The position numbers were made by a program, and so were the translations under genes. A model generated the notes under the pieces. It was not told the DNA's origin. It saw only the letters and a list, made by a program, of their open reading frames with translations, and made no database searches. Shown piece after piece: positions 35,873-43,260 of a DNA stretch of 45,673 nucleotides. Position 1 is the stretch's first letter; each line of letters starts with the position of its first letter. This DNA comes from a virus: positions 1 to 45,673 of IMG/VR virus record IMGVR_UViG_3300032006_000017. One strand, 5' to 3'.

Positions 35873-36781
35873 CTATTCTTCCGCTAACTTTTGGAAGTAT
35901 GATAATGCATCATCCTCCTCTGAACTAGCAGATGCTACAGCAGCAGTCACAGTTTCTTCTGCTTTACGTGTCTCAAAGTTAGGTTGGAAAGAACCACGAG
36001 AGTTGTCCTCTTCAAACACTTCCTCATCTACACGACGAGCAGGTTTTTGTCCTAAAACATACTTCAGACGTTTCTGAAGATCATCATAAGACTTAAACTG
36101 ATCAGCAGCAGTGACAGCAGAAAGAGAATACTGCTTCTTCCATAATGCTTCTAGTGCATCATCATCTTCTAAGAGAGGAGATACTTTATCGAACTCTGAC
36201 TTATCATAGTTCCAATAACCATCCTTCTTGACGATCTTCAACTTGAAGTTAGCACCTTGCCAGAAGTCAAAAGGATTAATTGGTGTTTCATCCTCAAACT
36301 CAGGCTGCATTGATTCCATAATCTTATCAAAGATCTTCTTACCAAACTTGTAGAGGAATACTCCACCCTCATTCTGAGGATTGGTAGGATCTTTTACAAC
36401 GTAGATGTTTGCATAGTAAGAAAGCTTACGCTTCTGTCTACGAACTACATCTTTGTCTGCTTCATTACCACTGTTCCAGAGTTCACGATTGTACTCTGAT
36501 ACAGGATCCTTGCCACCAATTGTGGTCAAAGAGTTTTCAATATACCATCCACCTGGTCCTTGGAATGCATGTGAATACATTTTTGCCCAAGGTATTTCTT
36601 CTCCTTCAGGGGAAGGTAAGAAACGAATTACGGCATAACCATTGCCTGTTTTATCAACTTCAGGCTTCCAGAGACGCTCATCAGCACCTCCACTTGTGTT
36701 GTTCATCTTCTCCACTTCTTTGACTAATTTTTGAGTCAAAGATCCTAGAGAGGATTGTTTTTTTAGATCTTTAAAAGACAT
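35873..36781 (-). CDS. gp32: Single-stranded DNA-binding protein gp32
   Basis: 302 residues: N-terminal basic LKKQSSLGSL segment for cooperativity, OB-fold core (YAVIRFLPSP, WAKMYSHAF, SYYANIYVVKD), and an acidic tail (EEDDALSYFQKLAEE) for partner binding. It coats ssDNA during replication, recombination and repair. The zinc ligands of T4 gp32 are lost: only the His is retained (about H71) and the protein contains no cysteine at all. Driven by its own TTGACA-type promoter; the leader is A-rich and lacks a Shine-Dalgarno. Confidence 0.93.
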   Translation of the reverse strand: MSFKDLKKQSSLGSLTQKLVKEVEKMNNTSGGADERLWKPEVDKTGNGYAVIRFLPSPEGEEIPWAKMYSHAFQGPGGWYIENSLTTIGGKDPVSEYNRELWNSGNEADKDVVRRQKRKLSYYANIYVVKDPTNPQNEGGVFLYKFGKKIFDKIMESMQPEFEDETPINPFDFWQGANFKLKIVKKDGYWNYDKSEFDKVSPLLEDDDALEALWKKQYSLSAVTAADQFKSYDDLQKRLKYVLGQKPARRVDEEVFEEDNSRGSFQPNFETRKAEETVTAAVASASSEEDDALSYFQKLAEE

Positions 36782-36820
36782 TTAGATTTGTTTTTAGATT
36801 TGGCTTTTGTGTACCTTTAT

Positions 36821-36849
36821 ATGTTACTAGGTAAGTTCATTCCTGTCAA
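36821..36849 (-). promoter_or_regulatory. gp32 promoter TTGACA-17-TAACAT
   Basis: On the minus strand a perfect -35 TTGACA (36844-36849) is 17 nt from TAACAT (36821-36826), about 40 nt before the gp32 ATG. It overlaps the end of the DUF1825 gene. Confidence 0.65.
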
Positions 36850-37168
36850 TCTGTTTTTTCAATACATCAACCATAGTAGCCATTTGACTAAATGCTTGAT
36901 TCATATCAGAACTAGATGGGAAACCCATCATTTTAGCAGATTCAATGATCTGCTCTTTCATTTTCTTTGCTTCGGGATCATCCGATAAACTAAGACGAGT
37001 GTACATAATCTGTTGCTTCTCAATCAACCTTTCAAGAATATCAACATGATGATGTTGATCTTCCTTTGACATCGAAGGAAACTTAAAGACATTAGAATAA
37101 ACTTCTTCTTGAAGTTCACTAATCTCTACCATCTCCGCACGGACTACATCTGATTGAAAAAAACTCAT
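36827..37168 (-). CDS. DUF1825 family protein (113 aa)
   Basis: Begins MSFFQSDVVRAEMVEISELQ and contains YTRLSLSDDPEAKKMKEQI, the DUF1825 signature. That family is essentially cyanobacterial and cyanophage, which supports the host inference. Entirely helical; no catalytic motif. It lies immediately before gp32, and its 3' end contains the gp32 promoter. Function unknown. Confidence 0.85.
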   Translation of the reverse strand: MSFFQSDVVRAEMVEISELQEEVYSNVFKFPSMSKEDQHHHVDILERLIEKQQIMYTRLSLSDDPEAKKMKEQIIESAKMMGFPSSSDMNQAFSQMATMVDVLKKQIDRNELT

Positions 37169-37183
37169 CTGTTTCTTAATTCC

Positions 37184-37432
37184 TCAAGAGTCACCGTCGC
37201 TGGAATCACTCCCCTCAGAGGATTCGATATCTGCGCCATCGCTTTCGCCCACGACGCCTTCGCTTTTGGTGGCATCTTGTGCCTCCACATCTTTGCTGTC
37301 TTCAATTTGTTGCAATACATCTATAGCACCCTCAATTTTAATGCGAGTGTTAGATAATTCATTAAGTTGATTGGTGATAGTTTTATATCTTTCCTTCAAC
37401 TCTTCAAGTATTGAAGCATTTTCAAGTGCCAT
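37184..37432 (-). CDS. Coiled-coil small protein with acidic tail (82 aa)
   Basis: The ATG at 37432 has an excellent Shine-Dalgarno AGGAGG 9 nt upstream; the longer TTG start is rejected. Residues ~1-50 form a heptad-rich helix (ASILEELKERYKTITNQLNE) and the tail is Asp/Ser/Gly rich (SEGSDSSDGDS). Starts inside the last codons of gp59. Function unknown; it may interact with replication proteins given its place between gp59 and DUF1825. Confidence 0.75.
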   Translation of the reverse strand: MALENASILEELKERYKTITNQLNELSNTRIKIEGAIDVLQQIEDSKDVEAQDATKSEGVVGESDGADIESSEGSDSSDGDS

Positions 37433-38036
37433 TAATAACAACCTCCTTTAGAATTTTTTTGTAACGGGGTACATTGATATTTAGGAAAGGTGTATATTTT
37501 TTAATTTTACGACTGACGGTTTCCCACACAGGGTCATTCAATCGTTTATCAAAATTCTTTCCATACCCTAATATTATATCACATATCACCATAGTTTCAA
37601 TTGAAGTTCTATTTCCCAAATAGCTCCTTAGAATTGGTGGGTGTCCTTTAGAACAATTAAACATATCATCAAAGTTTTGTTTATAAAAAATATTTTTAAC
37701 TTCTTGCTTAAAAAGATAAGAAAGTGATTGATTTCTTTTTTGCCAATCCTTATAAGTACTACGACCATTCTTAATAATATCTGCCATATATACATTTTTA
37801 GGATCGGTTCCTGAAATAAAATTAGAAATAAAAAATTCTTCTATTTCTTTATCAGGAAAATCTCTAGACATCTTCTCAAAGAAAAATCTATCCTTTCTAC
37901 TATAAAAAGACTTTACTTTTAATCTAGGAAGTCTATTACCATATCTCTGATAATCATAAGAATCTTTGGTAAAATGAGACTTCAAAGCAATATAAGTTTT
38001 ATAGCAATCAAAGGGCATCATTATATAATAAGACAT
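37422..38036 (-). CDS. gp59: DNA helicase loader gp59
   Basis: 204 residues with MPFDCYKTYIALKSHF, YSRKDRFFFEKMSRDFPDKE and FISNFISG, which align with the gp59 family (T4 gp59 217 aa). It loads the gp41 helicase onto gp32-covered forks. The true start may be the Met at residue 6 or 7, which would better match relatives; no Shine-Dalgarno decides. It is near gp32, its functional partner. Confidence 0.85.
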   Translation of the reverse strand: MSYYIMMPFDCYKTYIALKSHFTKDSYDYQRYGNRLPRLKVKSFYSRKDRFFFEKMSRDFPDKEIEEFFISNFISGTDPKNVYMADIIKNGRSTYKDWQKRNQSLSYLFKQEVKNIFYKQNFDDMFNCSKGHPPILRSYLGNRTSIETMVICDIILGYGKNFDKRLNDPVWETVSRKIKKYTPFLNINVPRYKKILKEVVINGT

Positions 38037-38055
38037 AAAGGAGATTGAATAGAAA

Positions 38056-38757
38056 TTATATATCTACAAAAATATTTCCAGAAACACTTATTCGATCCTC
38101 ACTACAATTGTAGTAAGGATAAACAATATGTTTTAACCTAGAAGGAAAGAAAAGTAAAGTTCCTTCATACCGTTTTCCCATTTTATATGAATTAGTACAA
38201 ACTTCTCCTAATATATTGGTATATGAAAAACAAAAGTTTGATTTTTCAGGTGCATTGGTAACTCCATAACTAGGATGGTTCTGCTCCGCATGTTCTGTAG
38301 GAATCTTTAACCAAAGTACAAAACTATATACCCCTGTATGACCATGTATAGGATTAAATTCATTTTCTTTTTGATAATTTACCCACCAACTACTCAATGT
38401 ATAGTCCACATATGGACTAGATCTTACCACCATTTGACTCTCATCTTTTTCAGAAAGTTGACGGAACAGAGATTTAATAGGCAAGTTGACTGCCAAATTA
38501 GAGAAAGTATCATCATATAATGATATTAAGGGAGTTAAAGTATTATTAAAAAACCATTTATCTTTATCGTTTAAAGGAAAACTAGAATCTATATTACCTG
38601 CAAGAACATTATTACAATGGTCTATAGGTCTTTCATCAATACACTTCCATACATAATCAAGTTCTATTTTATTTAATTTATATTCTAACCATCCATGATT
38701 AGGTGGAACATGCCATTGTGTTCTTGATTTAATTTCTTGACTTATTTCTTCAGACAT
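38056..38757 (-). CDS. 2OG-Fe(II) oxygenase-like protein (233 aa)
   Basis: The C-terminal domain has candidate iron ligands H138-x-H140 (PIHGHTGVYSFVLWLKIP), H210 (FFPSRLKHIVYP) and a 2-oxoglutarate-binding R222 (DRISVSGNIF). This is the TIGR02466-like family seen in marine phages. The related gene 41540-42187 shares FFPSRL.H and RIS.SGNI. Substrate unknown. Starts at a TAAATG junction after 38758-38937. Confidence 0.8.
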   Translation of the reverse strand: MSEEISQEIKSRTQWHVPPNHGWLEYKLNKIELDYVWKCIDERPIDHCNNVLAGNIDSSFPLNDKDKWFFNNTLTPLISLYDDTFSNLAVNLPIKSLFRQLSEKDESQMVVRSSPYVDYTLSSWWVNYQKENEFNPIHGHTGVYSFVLWLKIPTEHAEQNHPSYGVTNAPEKSNFCFSYTNILGEVCTNSYKMGKRYEGTLLFFPSRLKHIVYPYYNCSEDRISVSGNIFVDI

Positions 38758-38937
38758 TTATCTACCCTCTCTTGATCTATTTCTAATAGTAATATGATTA
38801 CCTTCAATAGCAATCTCTAAGTAATCTCTATGACTCCATCCTAACTGATCATATAACTTATTAAGTTTATCCATGTCTTCCCAAAGATCGGTGGGAGTAG
38901 GCTCCCCCCAGAAAGGATTGTCATCAGGATCATTCAT
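38758..38937 (-). CDS. Conserved small protein (59 aa)
   Basis: The frame reads MNDPDDNPFWGEPTPTDLWE, then DMDKLNKLYDQLGWSHRDYL and ends ITIRNRSREGR. It starts in an ATGA overlap with the gp33 stop and ends TAAATG against the oxygenase gene, so it is translationally coupled on both sides. I recall similar Asp/Pro/Trp-rich proteins beside gp33 in marine T4-like phages. Function unknown. Confidence 0.8.
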   Translation of the reverse strand: MNDPDDNPFWGEPTPTDLWEDMDKLNKLYDQLGWSHRDYLEIAIEGNHITIRNRSREGR

Positions 38938-39191
38938 AGTGGTAACTTAGCTCGTGAACTACGTTTTAAAAAGTTAAGTTCTGATGCTTCATACTTAATC
39001 TTTTCCTTTAAAGGTTTTGGAATAAGTTTAGGGACTGATTCCAAATCAATACTATTCTGATCACAAAAGTGAATGATAGCATCAATATAATTCATGTCTT
39101 TATTTACCTGCACTAAAGTTTCAATTTCTTGTGCAAATCCAGCAGAGGAGAAGAACTTACTCTTCAATACCTTCTCTAATTCATTCTCCAT
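38934..39191 (-). CDS. gp33: Late-transcription accessory protein gp33
   Basis: 85 residues from ATG at 39191: MENELEKVLKSKFFSSAGFA, then PKLIPKPLKEKIKYEASELN and FLKRSSRAKLPL. This is the gp33 signature, an RNA-polymerase-binding co-activator linking sigma gp55 and the sliding clamp for T4-type late promoters. The longer upstream start is rejected because relatives begin MEN. Overlaps the exonuclease stop by 11 nt. Its presence fits the NATAAATA promoters elsewhere in the window. Confidence 0.88.
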   Translation of the reverse strand: MENELEKVLKSKFFSSAGFAQEIETLVQVNKDMNYIDAIIHFCDQNSIDLESVPKLIPKPLKEKIKYEASELNFLKRSSRAKLPL

Positions 39192-39864
39192 CCTGTCTCC
39201 TAGTACTGTTACTAACAAATTCTTTTATATACCGTACTAATAATTTAATATAGTCCCCTTTGTTCCTTTTGTCAAATACTTTTACTTCACCACCAGGAGT
39301 TACCATGATAGTAATTAATTTCTTAACAGGAATTTCAGTTAACTCATAGTAAGCAGCAGCATAAAAGGTTTCCTGTACAAAATAGTTTTCCAACCACTTC
39401 TCAGGTTTAATCTTTTCGGATGTCTTAAAATCTATGACTGCCAATTCACCTTCATACTCTGCTATACAATCAACTCTACCTGCAAGACCAAGGTACTCAG
39501 AGTAAAGGGTTCTTTCTATAGCATGTATGTTATTTATCTTGTCCAAGTATGGTTTAGCATGGTGGAACATAAACTTAGTAGCAGGTCTAAACTGCTCCCA
39601 ATCTATTTCATTGTTCCTCATATACACTTCAACTGCTTCATGGAAATCAGTTCCACGAGTAGTTGCTTTCTTTGTGATACGATTAGCTTCTTCTATACCA
39701 ACTCTCTTACGCCAGTTAATAAAGATCTGACGATTATAAAAAGAAGTGACTGAAGTAATAGAAGGAACCCAACTACCATCAGGAAGTTGATACAATCTAC
39801 AACCAGGAGTTTCTTTCTTTTTTAATTCAATATCACCTAAGTAATTACAATGCTCAAAAATCAT
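39181..39864 (-). CDS. PD-(D/E)XK exonuclease (Cas4/MGME1-like, 227 aa)
   Basis: Ordered nuclease motifs: RGTDFHEAVE (H75), E117 (ERTLYSEYLGLAGRVD with D132), DFKTSEK (D145, K147) and Q164 (YFVQETFYAA). This is the RecB/Cas4-type fold annotated as exonuclease in marine T4-like phages. Probably processes phage or host DNA ends. Overlaps phoH by ATGA. Confidence 0.85.
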   Translation of the reverse strand: MIFEHCNYLGDIELKKKETPGCRLYQLPDGSWVPSITSVTSFYNRQIFINWRKRVGIEEANRITKKATTRGTDFHEAVEVYMRNNEIDWEQFRPATKFMFHHAKPYLDKINNIHAIERTLYSEYLGLAGRVDCIAEYEGELAVIDFKTSEKIKPEKWLENYFVQETFYAAAYYELTEIPVKKLITIMVTPGGEVKVFDKRNKGDYIKLLVRYIKEFVSNSTRRQDGE

Positions 39865-40616
39865 AGAGTTGTTTCCAATTTAGCTAAGAGATACTCCTTG
39901 ACAAATCCAGAACGAACAATATCTTCGACTCCGAACTCAATAATATCAACTGATGGCATAATGCGAAGGATCTTCATAAAATCAATCACACCATTCTTTT
40001 CATTGGTCTTAACTAAATCAGATTGAGTAGCATCACCACAGAACATGATCTTAGAATCTTGACCAACTCTTGTTATTATACTATCTAACTCATGAAAATT
40101 CAAGTTCTGATACTCATCTACAATAACAATTGCTTTATCAAAAGTAGTTCCTCTTATAAATGAAGTACTCCAGAAATCAATTGTACCTTGAGACTTAAGA
40201 TTACCATAAAGCATTTCAAAGTCTGCCTCTGTTGGCATCTCAAACATATATTTGACCATATGTTTGTAAGGGATCTGGTATAAAGATGACTTATCTTCAT
40301 GATCTCCTGGTAGAAAACCAATCTCTCTGGTAGATACTAATGACCTTACAATATAGATCTTTTCATAAGGAGTCTTAGGATCTAATACATCTTTAAGTGC
40401 ATTGTAAAGAGTTATAAATGTCTTACCAGTACCTGCACAACCATATGCCACGAGGTTTTGATTATTCTCATAGCATCTGAATAATTCTTCTTGGTTTGGA
40501 GTTAGAGGAGTGATTGTCCTCATCAAGTCCGTATTAATAGGTTTCTTTCTTTTCATTTGCTTATTACTCATTCCATATGGAACAACTGGCTTACGAGTTT
40601 TAGATTTGGATGGCAT
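39861..40616 (-). CDS. phoH: PhoH-like ATPase
   Basis: 251 residues. Walker A GCAGTGKT (59-66) and Walker B IVIVDE (163-168) are intact, followed by CGDATQSDL and a C-terminal EFGVEDIVRSGFVKEYL. phoH genes are common in marine phages and have been proposed to relate to phosphate limitation. The biochemical role is unclear (ATPase, possible RNA helicase-like). Sits between the FmdB-like gene and the exonuclease. Confidence 0.93.
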   Translation of the reverse strand: MPSKSKTRKPVVPYGMSNKQMKRKKPINTDLMRTITPLTPNQEELFRCYENNQNLVAYGCAGTGKTFITLYNALKDVLDPKTPYEKIYIVRSLVSTREIGFLPGDHEDKSSLYQIPYKHMVKYMFEMPTEADFEMLYGNLKSQGTIDFWSTSFIRGTTFDKAIVIVDEYQNLNFHELDSIITRVGQDSKIMFCGDATQSDLVKTNEKNGVIDFMKILRIMPSVDIIEFGVEDIVRSGFVKEYLLAKLETTL

Positions 40617-40617
40617 A

Positions 40618-40920
40618 TTATTCTACATCAAAAGCAGATTGAGTTTGAGATTCGTAAGATCCTTTTCTGGCTAATCTTCCCGAAATACCACCAGATTTTT
40701 CAGATTTCTTTAAGATTTCACCCCATCCAGGATTTTTATTAACTAGTTTATCTCTCCACTCACCAATAGTTTCAAGTCCCAAACCAGGCATCGTAGAAGG
40801 ATCAGAGTAATCTCTATCCCAATCAGGATTGTCAGTCTTCCACTGATCCCAAGCATGGACACTCATCTTAACTTCTTTCTGTTCACCAGTTTCTTTGTTT
40901 ATAACGGGGTATGTTGCCAT
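40618..40920 (-). CDS. Small conserved protein, FmdB-like without zinc motif (100 aa)
   Basis: Starts at ATG 40920: MATYPVINKETGEQKEVKMS, then WDQWKTDNPDWDRDYSDP and PGLGLETIGEWRDKLVNKNP. The pattern recalls short phage FmdB-like proteins, but no Cys pairs are present. It ends one base before phoH. A late-like ACTAAATA lies 24 nt upstream of the start. Function unknown. Confidence 0.78.
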   Translation of the reverse strand: MATYPVINKETGEQKEVKMSVHAWDQWKTDNPDWDRDYSDPSTMPGLGLETIGEWRDKLVNKNPGWGEILKKSEKSGGISGRLARKGSYESQTQSAFDVE

Positions 40921-40943
40921 ATCAATAAGATAATGTGTACGAT

Positions 40944-40951
40944 TATTTAGT
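40944..40951 (-). promoter_or_regulatory. Late-promoter-like variant ACTAAATA
   Basis: Minus-strand ACTAAATAAT, 23 nt before the ATG of 40618-40920 and just before the upstream gene ends; same variant as before gp26. Confidence 0.4.
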
Positions 40952-40954
40952 TGC

Positions 40955-41536
40955 TCATCTAAAAGGTGGACCACTAAACCAAACAACAAGTGATTTTCTT
41001 ACTCCAGATGTAAGAGGTCTAACTCGATGCCAACTATTAGAAGGAAAAACAATTATAGATCCTTTAGGTAATTTGAATGTGTGATATCTTAAATCATCTC
41101 GTGGTCCTCCAACTTCTATATCTAATTCTCCACCTTCATATTCATCAGGATCATTTAACCAAATACTAATACTAATTTTTCTCACTATATTAGGATCATA
41201 ATCTGGTGAATTTGGATGAACTACATCCCTATGCCATCCATAATATCCTCCCTTATTATAAATTCCATATTGTGGGAATTCTAAACTAGTAATATTCCAC
41301 TTCCACTTAGATATATTATTATTCCAATCGATAATCATATCTAATAATTGTTGATTCAATTCCATATTATCTAAAAAAGCAATATCACTTATTCTTAATC
41401 TATCATCTACGTATGGAATTGCATCACCTATTTTAGCTACTTCCATATTCAAAGAAGGTTTACTAATTTCTTCCTGAATCAAATGCCATGTATGAGTATT
41501 AAATATACTATTTGTCCCATAAGATAAATTTTCCAA
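40955..41536 (-). CDS. Prolyl-4-hydroxylase-like 2OG-Fe(II) oxygenase (193 aa)
   Basis: Canonical P4Hc motif: H102-x-D104 (YGWHRDVVHP), distal H170 (FPSNSWHRVRP) and R180 (RKSLVVWFSGPPF), with the usual SIWLNDPDEYEGGEL strand between. All iron and 2-oxoglutarate ligands appear intact, so it is probably active. Substrate unknown. Third oxygenase-type gene within 3.5 kb and immediately after 41540-42187 (3-nt gap). Confidence 0.88.
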   Translation of the reverse strand: MENLSYGTNSIFNTHTWHLIQEEISKPSLNMEVAKIGDAIPYVDDRLRISDIAFLDNMELNQQLLDMIIDWNNNISKWKWNITSLEFPQYGIYNKGGYYGWHRDVVHPNSPDYDPNIVRKISISIWLNDPDEYEGGELDIEVGGPRDDLRYHTFKLPKGSIIVFPSNSWHRVRPLTSGVRKSLVVWFSGPPFR

Positions 41537-41539
41537 TAT

Positions 41540-42187
41540 TTAAAGTAGTTCTAAACGATTCCACTCAATAGTATTCCTAACATATGAATTATTTCCTTTT
41601 ATATAATCATCAACTCCTTGTAAGTAAATATTTCCAGAAAGACTTATTCTAATTTCATTAGGATTATTTGATAAAAAAGGATGTACTGCATGTCGCAATC
41701 TAGAAGGAAAGAAAAGAAAATCTCCTACATCTGAAGGTGTGAGTACCATTGTATGATCAAATTCTCTTACTACACCATTATAATAAAAAATAAATTCAGA
41801 TATTTTAGGAAGTTTTAACCAAATACTATATGATAAAACTCCATTATGAGTATGAATCGGTAAATAATCATTAGGTTTTTGAAGATTAAACCACGGCTTT
41901 CCAAAAACAAAAGGACTGTTACTAGACAAACACTCAATAGCATTAATATATGAAAAATTATCCATATATTTACCTATATAAGGAAAAATAAAATCCTTTA
42001 AATAACCAGTATTTTTATTTGATACAGTAAAATGAGAACAAGTTTCATTACCTTCGGGTCTTTTTAATCCTGTCTCTATCTCTTGATTGTTATTACATTC
42101 TAATGCTTCACCTAATAAAGAATCAAATAAATTTTTAGGTAAAGAACCACGAATATAACCATCATTAGGAAGTTGTTTTAATTCCAT
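41540..42187 (-). CDS. 2OG-Fe(II) oxygenase-like protein (215 aa)
   Basis: Candidate ligands H112/H114 (PIHTHNGVLSYSIWLKLP), H166 (FFPSRLRHAVHP) and R180 (RISLSGNIYL). Related to 38056-38757 by the FFPSRL.H and SGNI motifs, so probably an in-phage duplication. Overlaps the thyX 3' end by 10 nt, so it is co-transcribed with nucleotide metabolism. Substrate unknown. Confidence 0.8.
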   Translation of the reverse strand: MELKQLPNDGYIRGSLPKNLFDSLLGEALECNNNQEIETGLKRPEGNETCSHFTVSNKNTGYLKDFIFPYIGKYMDNFSYINAIECLSSNSPFVFGKPWFNLQKPNDYLPIHTHNGVLSYSIWLKLPKISEFIFYYNGVVREFDHTMVLTPSDVGDFLFFPSRLRHAVHPFLSNNPNEIRISLSGNIYLQGVDDYIKGNNSYVRNTIEWNRLELL

Positions 42188-42816
42188 TCCAATGCTTCAG
42201 AAACTGCAGGGAAAGTCTCTACAAAAATATTCTTACACCCATTTGCTATGTCCATATGTTCTTTCTGTGTTCCATGTGCTGAACGTAGATTGATATAATG
42301 TATCCAAGAACGACATGAACCAGTCATATAGATTCTGGTAGGAGTAGCAAGAGGGAGTACAAATCTTGCACATTCTTTTGCCACACCTGCTTCTAACATC
42401 TGATTATATAAACCAAAGGCAGAACTAAACAGAGTATTCATCTGTCTATTAAATTTCTCAACCATCTCTGGATCTAGATCATCAATACTATTCTGTCTGT
42501 TCTTATCATCTTGTCTACGGAGTTCAGGCAATTCAATATCTCCTAGAAGATTACTATCAGCATATCTTTGAGAAAACTCTTGATAGGTAAAACTTCTATG
42601 CCTTAATATCTGTGCAGCAATACCTCTTGTAGTATTGATCTCTACCGTCATGAATGCTTGCTCAAAGACACTCCAGTGACCGTGCTGGATGCAATACTTA
42701 AGAAGACCAGCAAACTTCTCATTGTCTTGGTTCTTAGGGTTACTAACACGAGCAACATATGCCATGTGTTGTTCAGCATCAGGAGTGACACTGATTAAAT
42801 TAATATCTTTATTCAT
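42178..42816 (-). CDS. thyX: Flavin-dependent thymidylate synthase ThyX
   Basis: 212 residues with the ThyX signature RHRSFTYQEFSQRY (residues 72-85), flanked by HWSVFEQAFMTVEI and a C-terminal RSWIHYINLRSAHGTQKEH. It makes dTMP from dUMP using methylene-tetrahydrofolate and FAD, supplying DNA precursors. Starts at a TAATG junction with the small upstream gene. Confidence 0.96.
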   Translation of the reverse strand: MNKDINLISVTPDAEQHMAYVARVSNPKNQDNEKFAGLLKYCIQHGHWSVFEQAFMTVEINTTRGIAAQILRHRSFTYQEFSQRYADSNLLGDIELPELRRQDDKNRQNSIDDLDPEMVEKFNRQMNTLFSSAFGLYNQMLEAGVAKECARFVLPLATPTRIYMTGSCRSWIHYINLRSAHGTQKEHMDIANGCKNIFVETFPAVSEALEWN

Positions 42817-42941
42817 TAGTCAGGGTATCCATCATCATCTTCAAAAACTTCTTCATAATCTCCTACAGGTACAGATTGGTATGCTTCTATATCTGAATAA
42901 ATTTCAGACTCCAACTCTTCTACAACTTCTTTAAGAGCCAT
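42816..42941 (-). CDS. Small acidic protein upstream of thyX (41 aa)
   Basis: The frame MALKEVVEELESEIYSDIEA continues YQSVPVGDYEEVFEDDDGYP and ends PD; about a third of the residues are Asp or Glu. Its TAA shares bases with the thyX ATG, indicating coupled translation. AGAGGAAA lies 18 nt upstream of the start. I see no domain; function unknown. Confidence 0.7.
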   Translation of the reverse strand: MALKEVVEELESEIYSDIEAYQSVPVGDYEEVFEDDDGYPD

Positions 42942-42986
42942 GATTAAAACTTTTAATTTTCCTCTGTTCATGATTTTGTTTCTCAT

Positions 42987-42994
42987 TATTTAGA
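42987..42994 (-). promoter_or_regulatory. Late-promoter-like variant TCTAAATA
   Basis: Minus-strand TCTAAATAAT about 45 nt upstream of the 42816-42941 ATG; one mismatch to NATAAATA. Confidence 0.35.
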
Positions 42995-43070
42995 GTGGGT
43001 AGGAGGTTGGATTTATGTGTACCAACAAGTAAGGGGCATTGCTACATGAGTAGATTTTTACCTCACTGTC

Positions 43071-43128
43071 TGAGACCCGACTGGTAAGTCGATTCACCTT
43101 TTCAAGGTGCAGCACCACCTGTGTCTCA
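43071..43128. other. Cloverleaf-like inverted-repeat structure in the 319-nt gap 42942-43260
   Basis: Outer stem TGAGAC/GTCTCA (43071-43076 with 43123-43128) encloses three hairpins: CGACT/AGTCG (43078-43091), CACCTT/AAGGTG (43095-43109) and CAG/CTG (43110-43121). The middle hairpin can open to a 7-nt anticodon-like loop, TTGAAAA on the minus strand. At 58 nt with no canonical T-loop it is not a normal tRNA. Orientation and function unknown; apart from this, the nearby 43175-43196 hairpin and the terminator I see nothing in the gap. Confidence 0.45.
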
Positions 43129-43174
43129 TCACCTTAACTAGCCTTATGCCAGCAAGTTTATTCAGTCACTCCCG

Positions 43175-43196
43175 TGTTGGGTTCGTCAACTCAACA
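43175..43196. other. Hairpin with T-arm-like loop
   Basis: TGTTGGG (43175-43181) pairs with CTCAACA (43190-43196) across the loop TTCGTCAA. It lies between the cloverleaf-like structure and the terminator. Possibly part of the same structured RNA or a decayed tRNA remnant. Confidence 0.35.
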
Positions 43197-43210
43197 AATA
43201 TATTATTGCA

Positions 43211-43239
43211 TAAAAAAAGAGGGGTGTCAACACCCCTCT
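43211..43239 (-). terminator. Rho-independent terminator of the DUF4278 unit
   Basis: Minus strand: 9-bp stem AGAGGGGTG/CACCCCTCT (43218-43226 with 43231-43239) with a 4-nt loop, followed directly by a T7 run. It lies 21 nt after the DUF4278 stop. Confidence 0.9.
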
Positions 43240-43260
43240 CTAAACCAAGTAAGGTTATGC

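Noticed and set aside
43071-43128. A true tRNA gene
   Set aside because: Cloverleaf-like, but only 58 nt, with a 6-bp acceptor-like stem, no GTTCRA-type T-loop and a short D-arm; reported as an unexplained structure instead.
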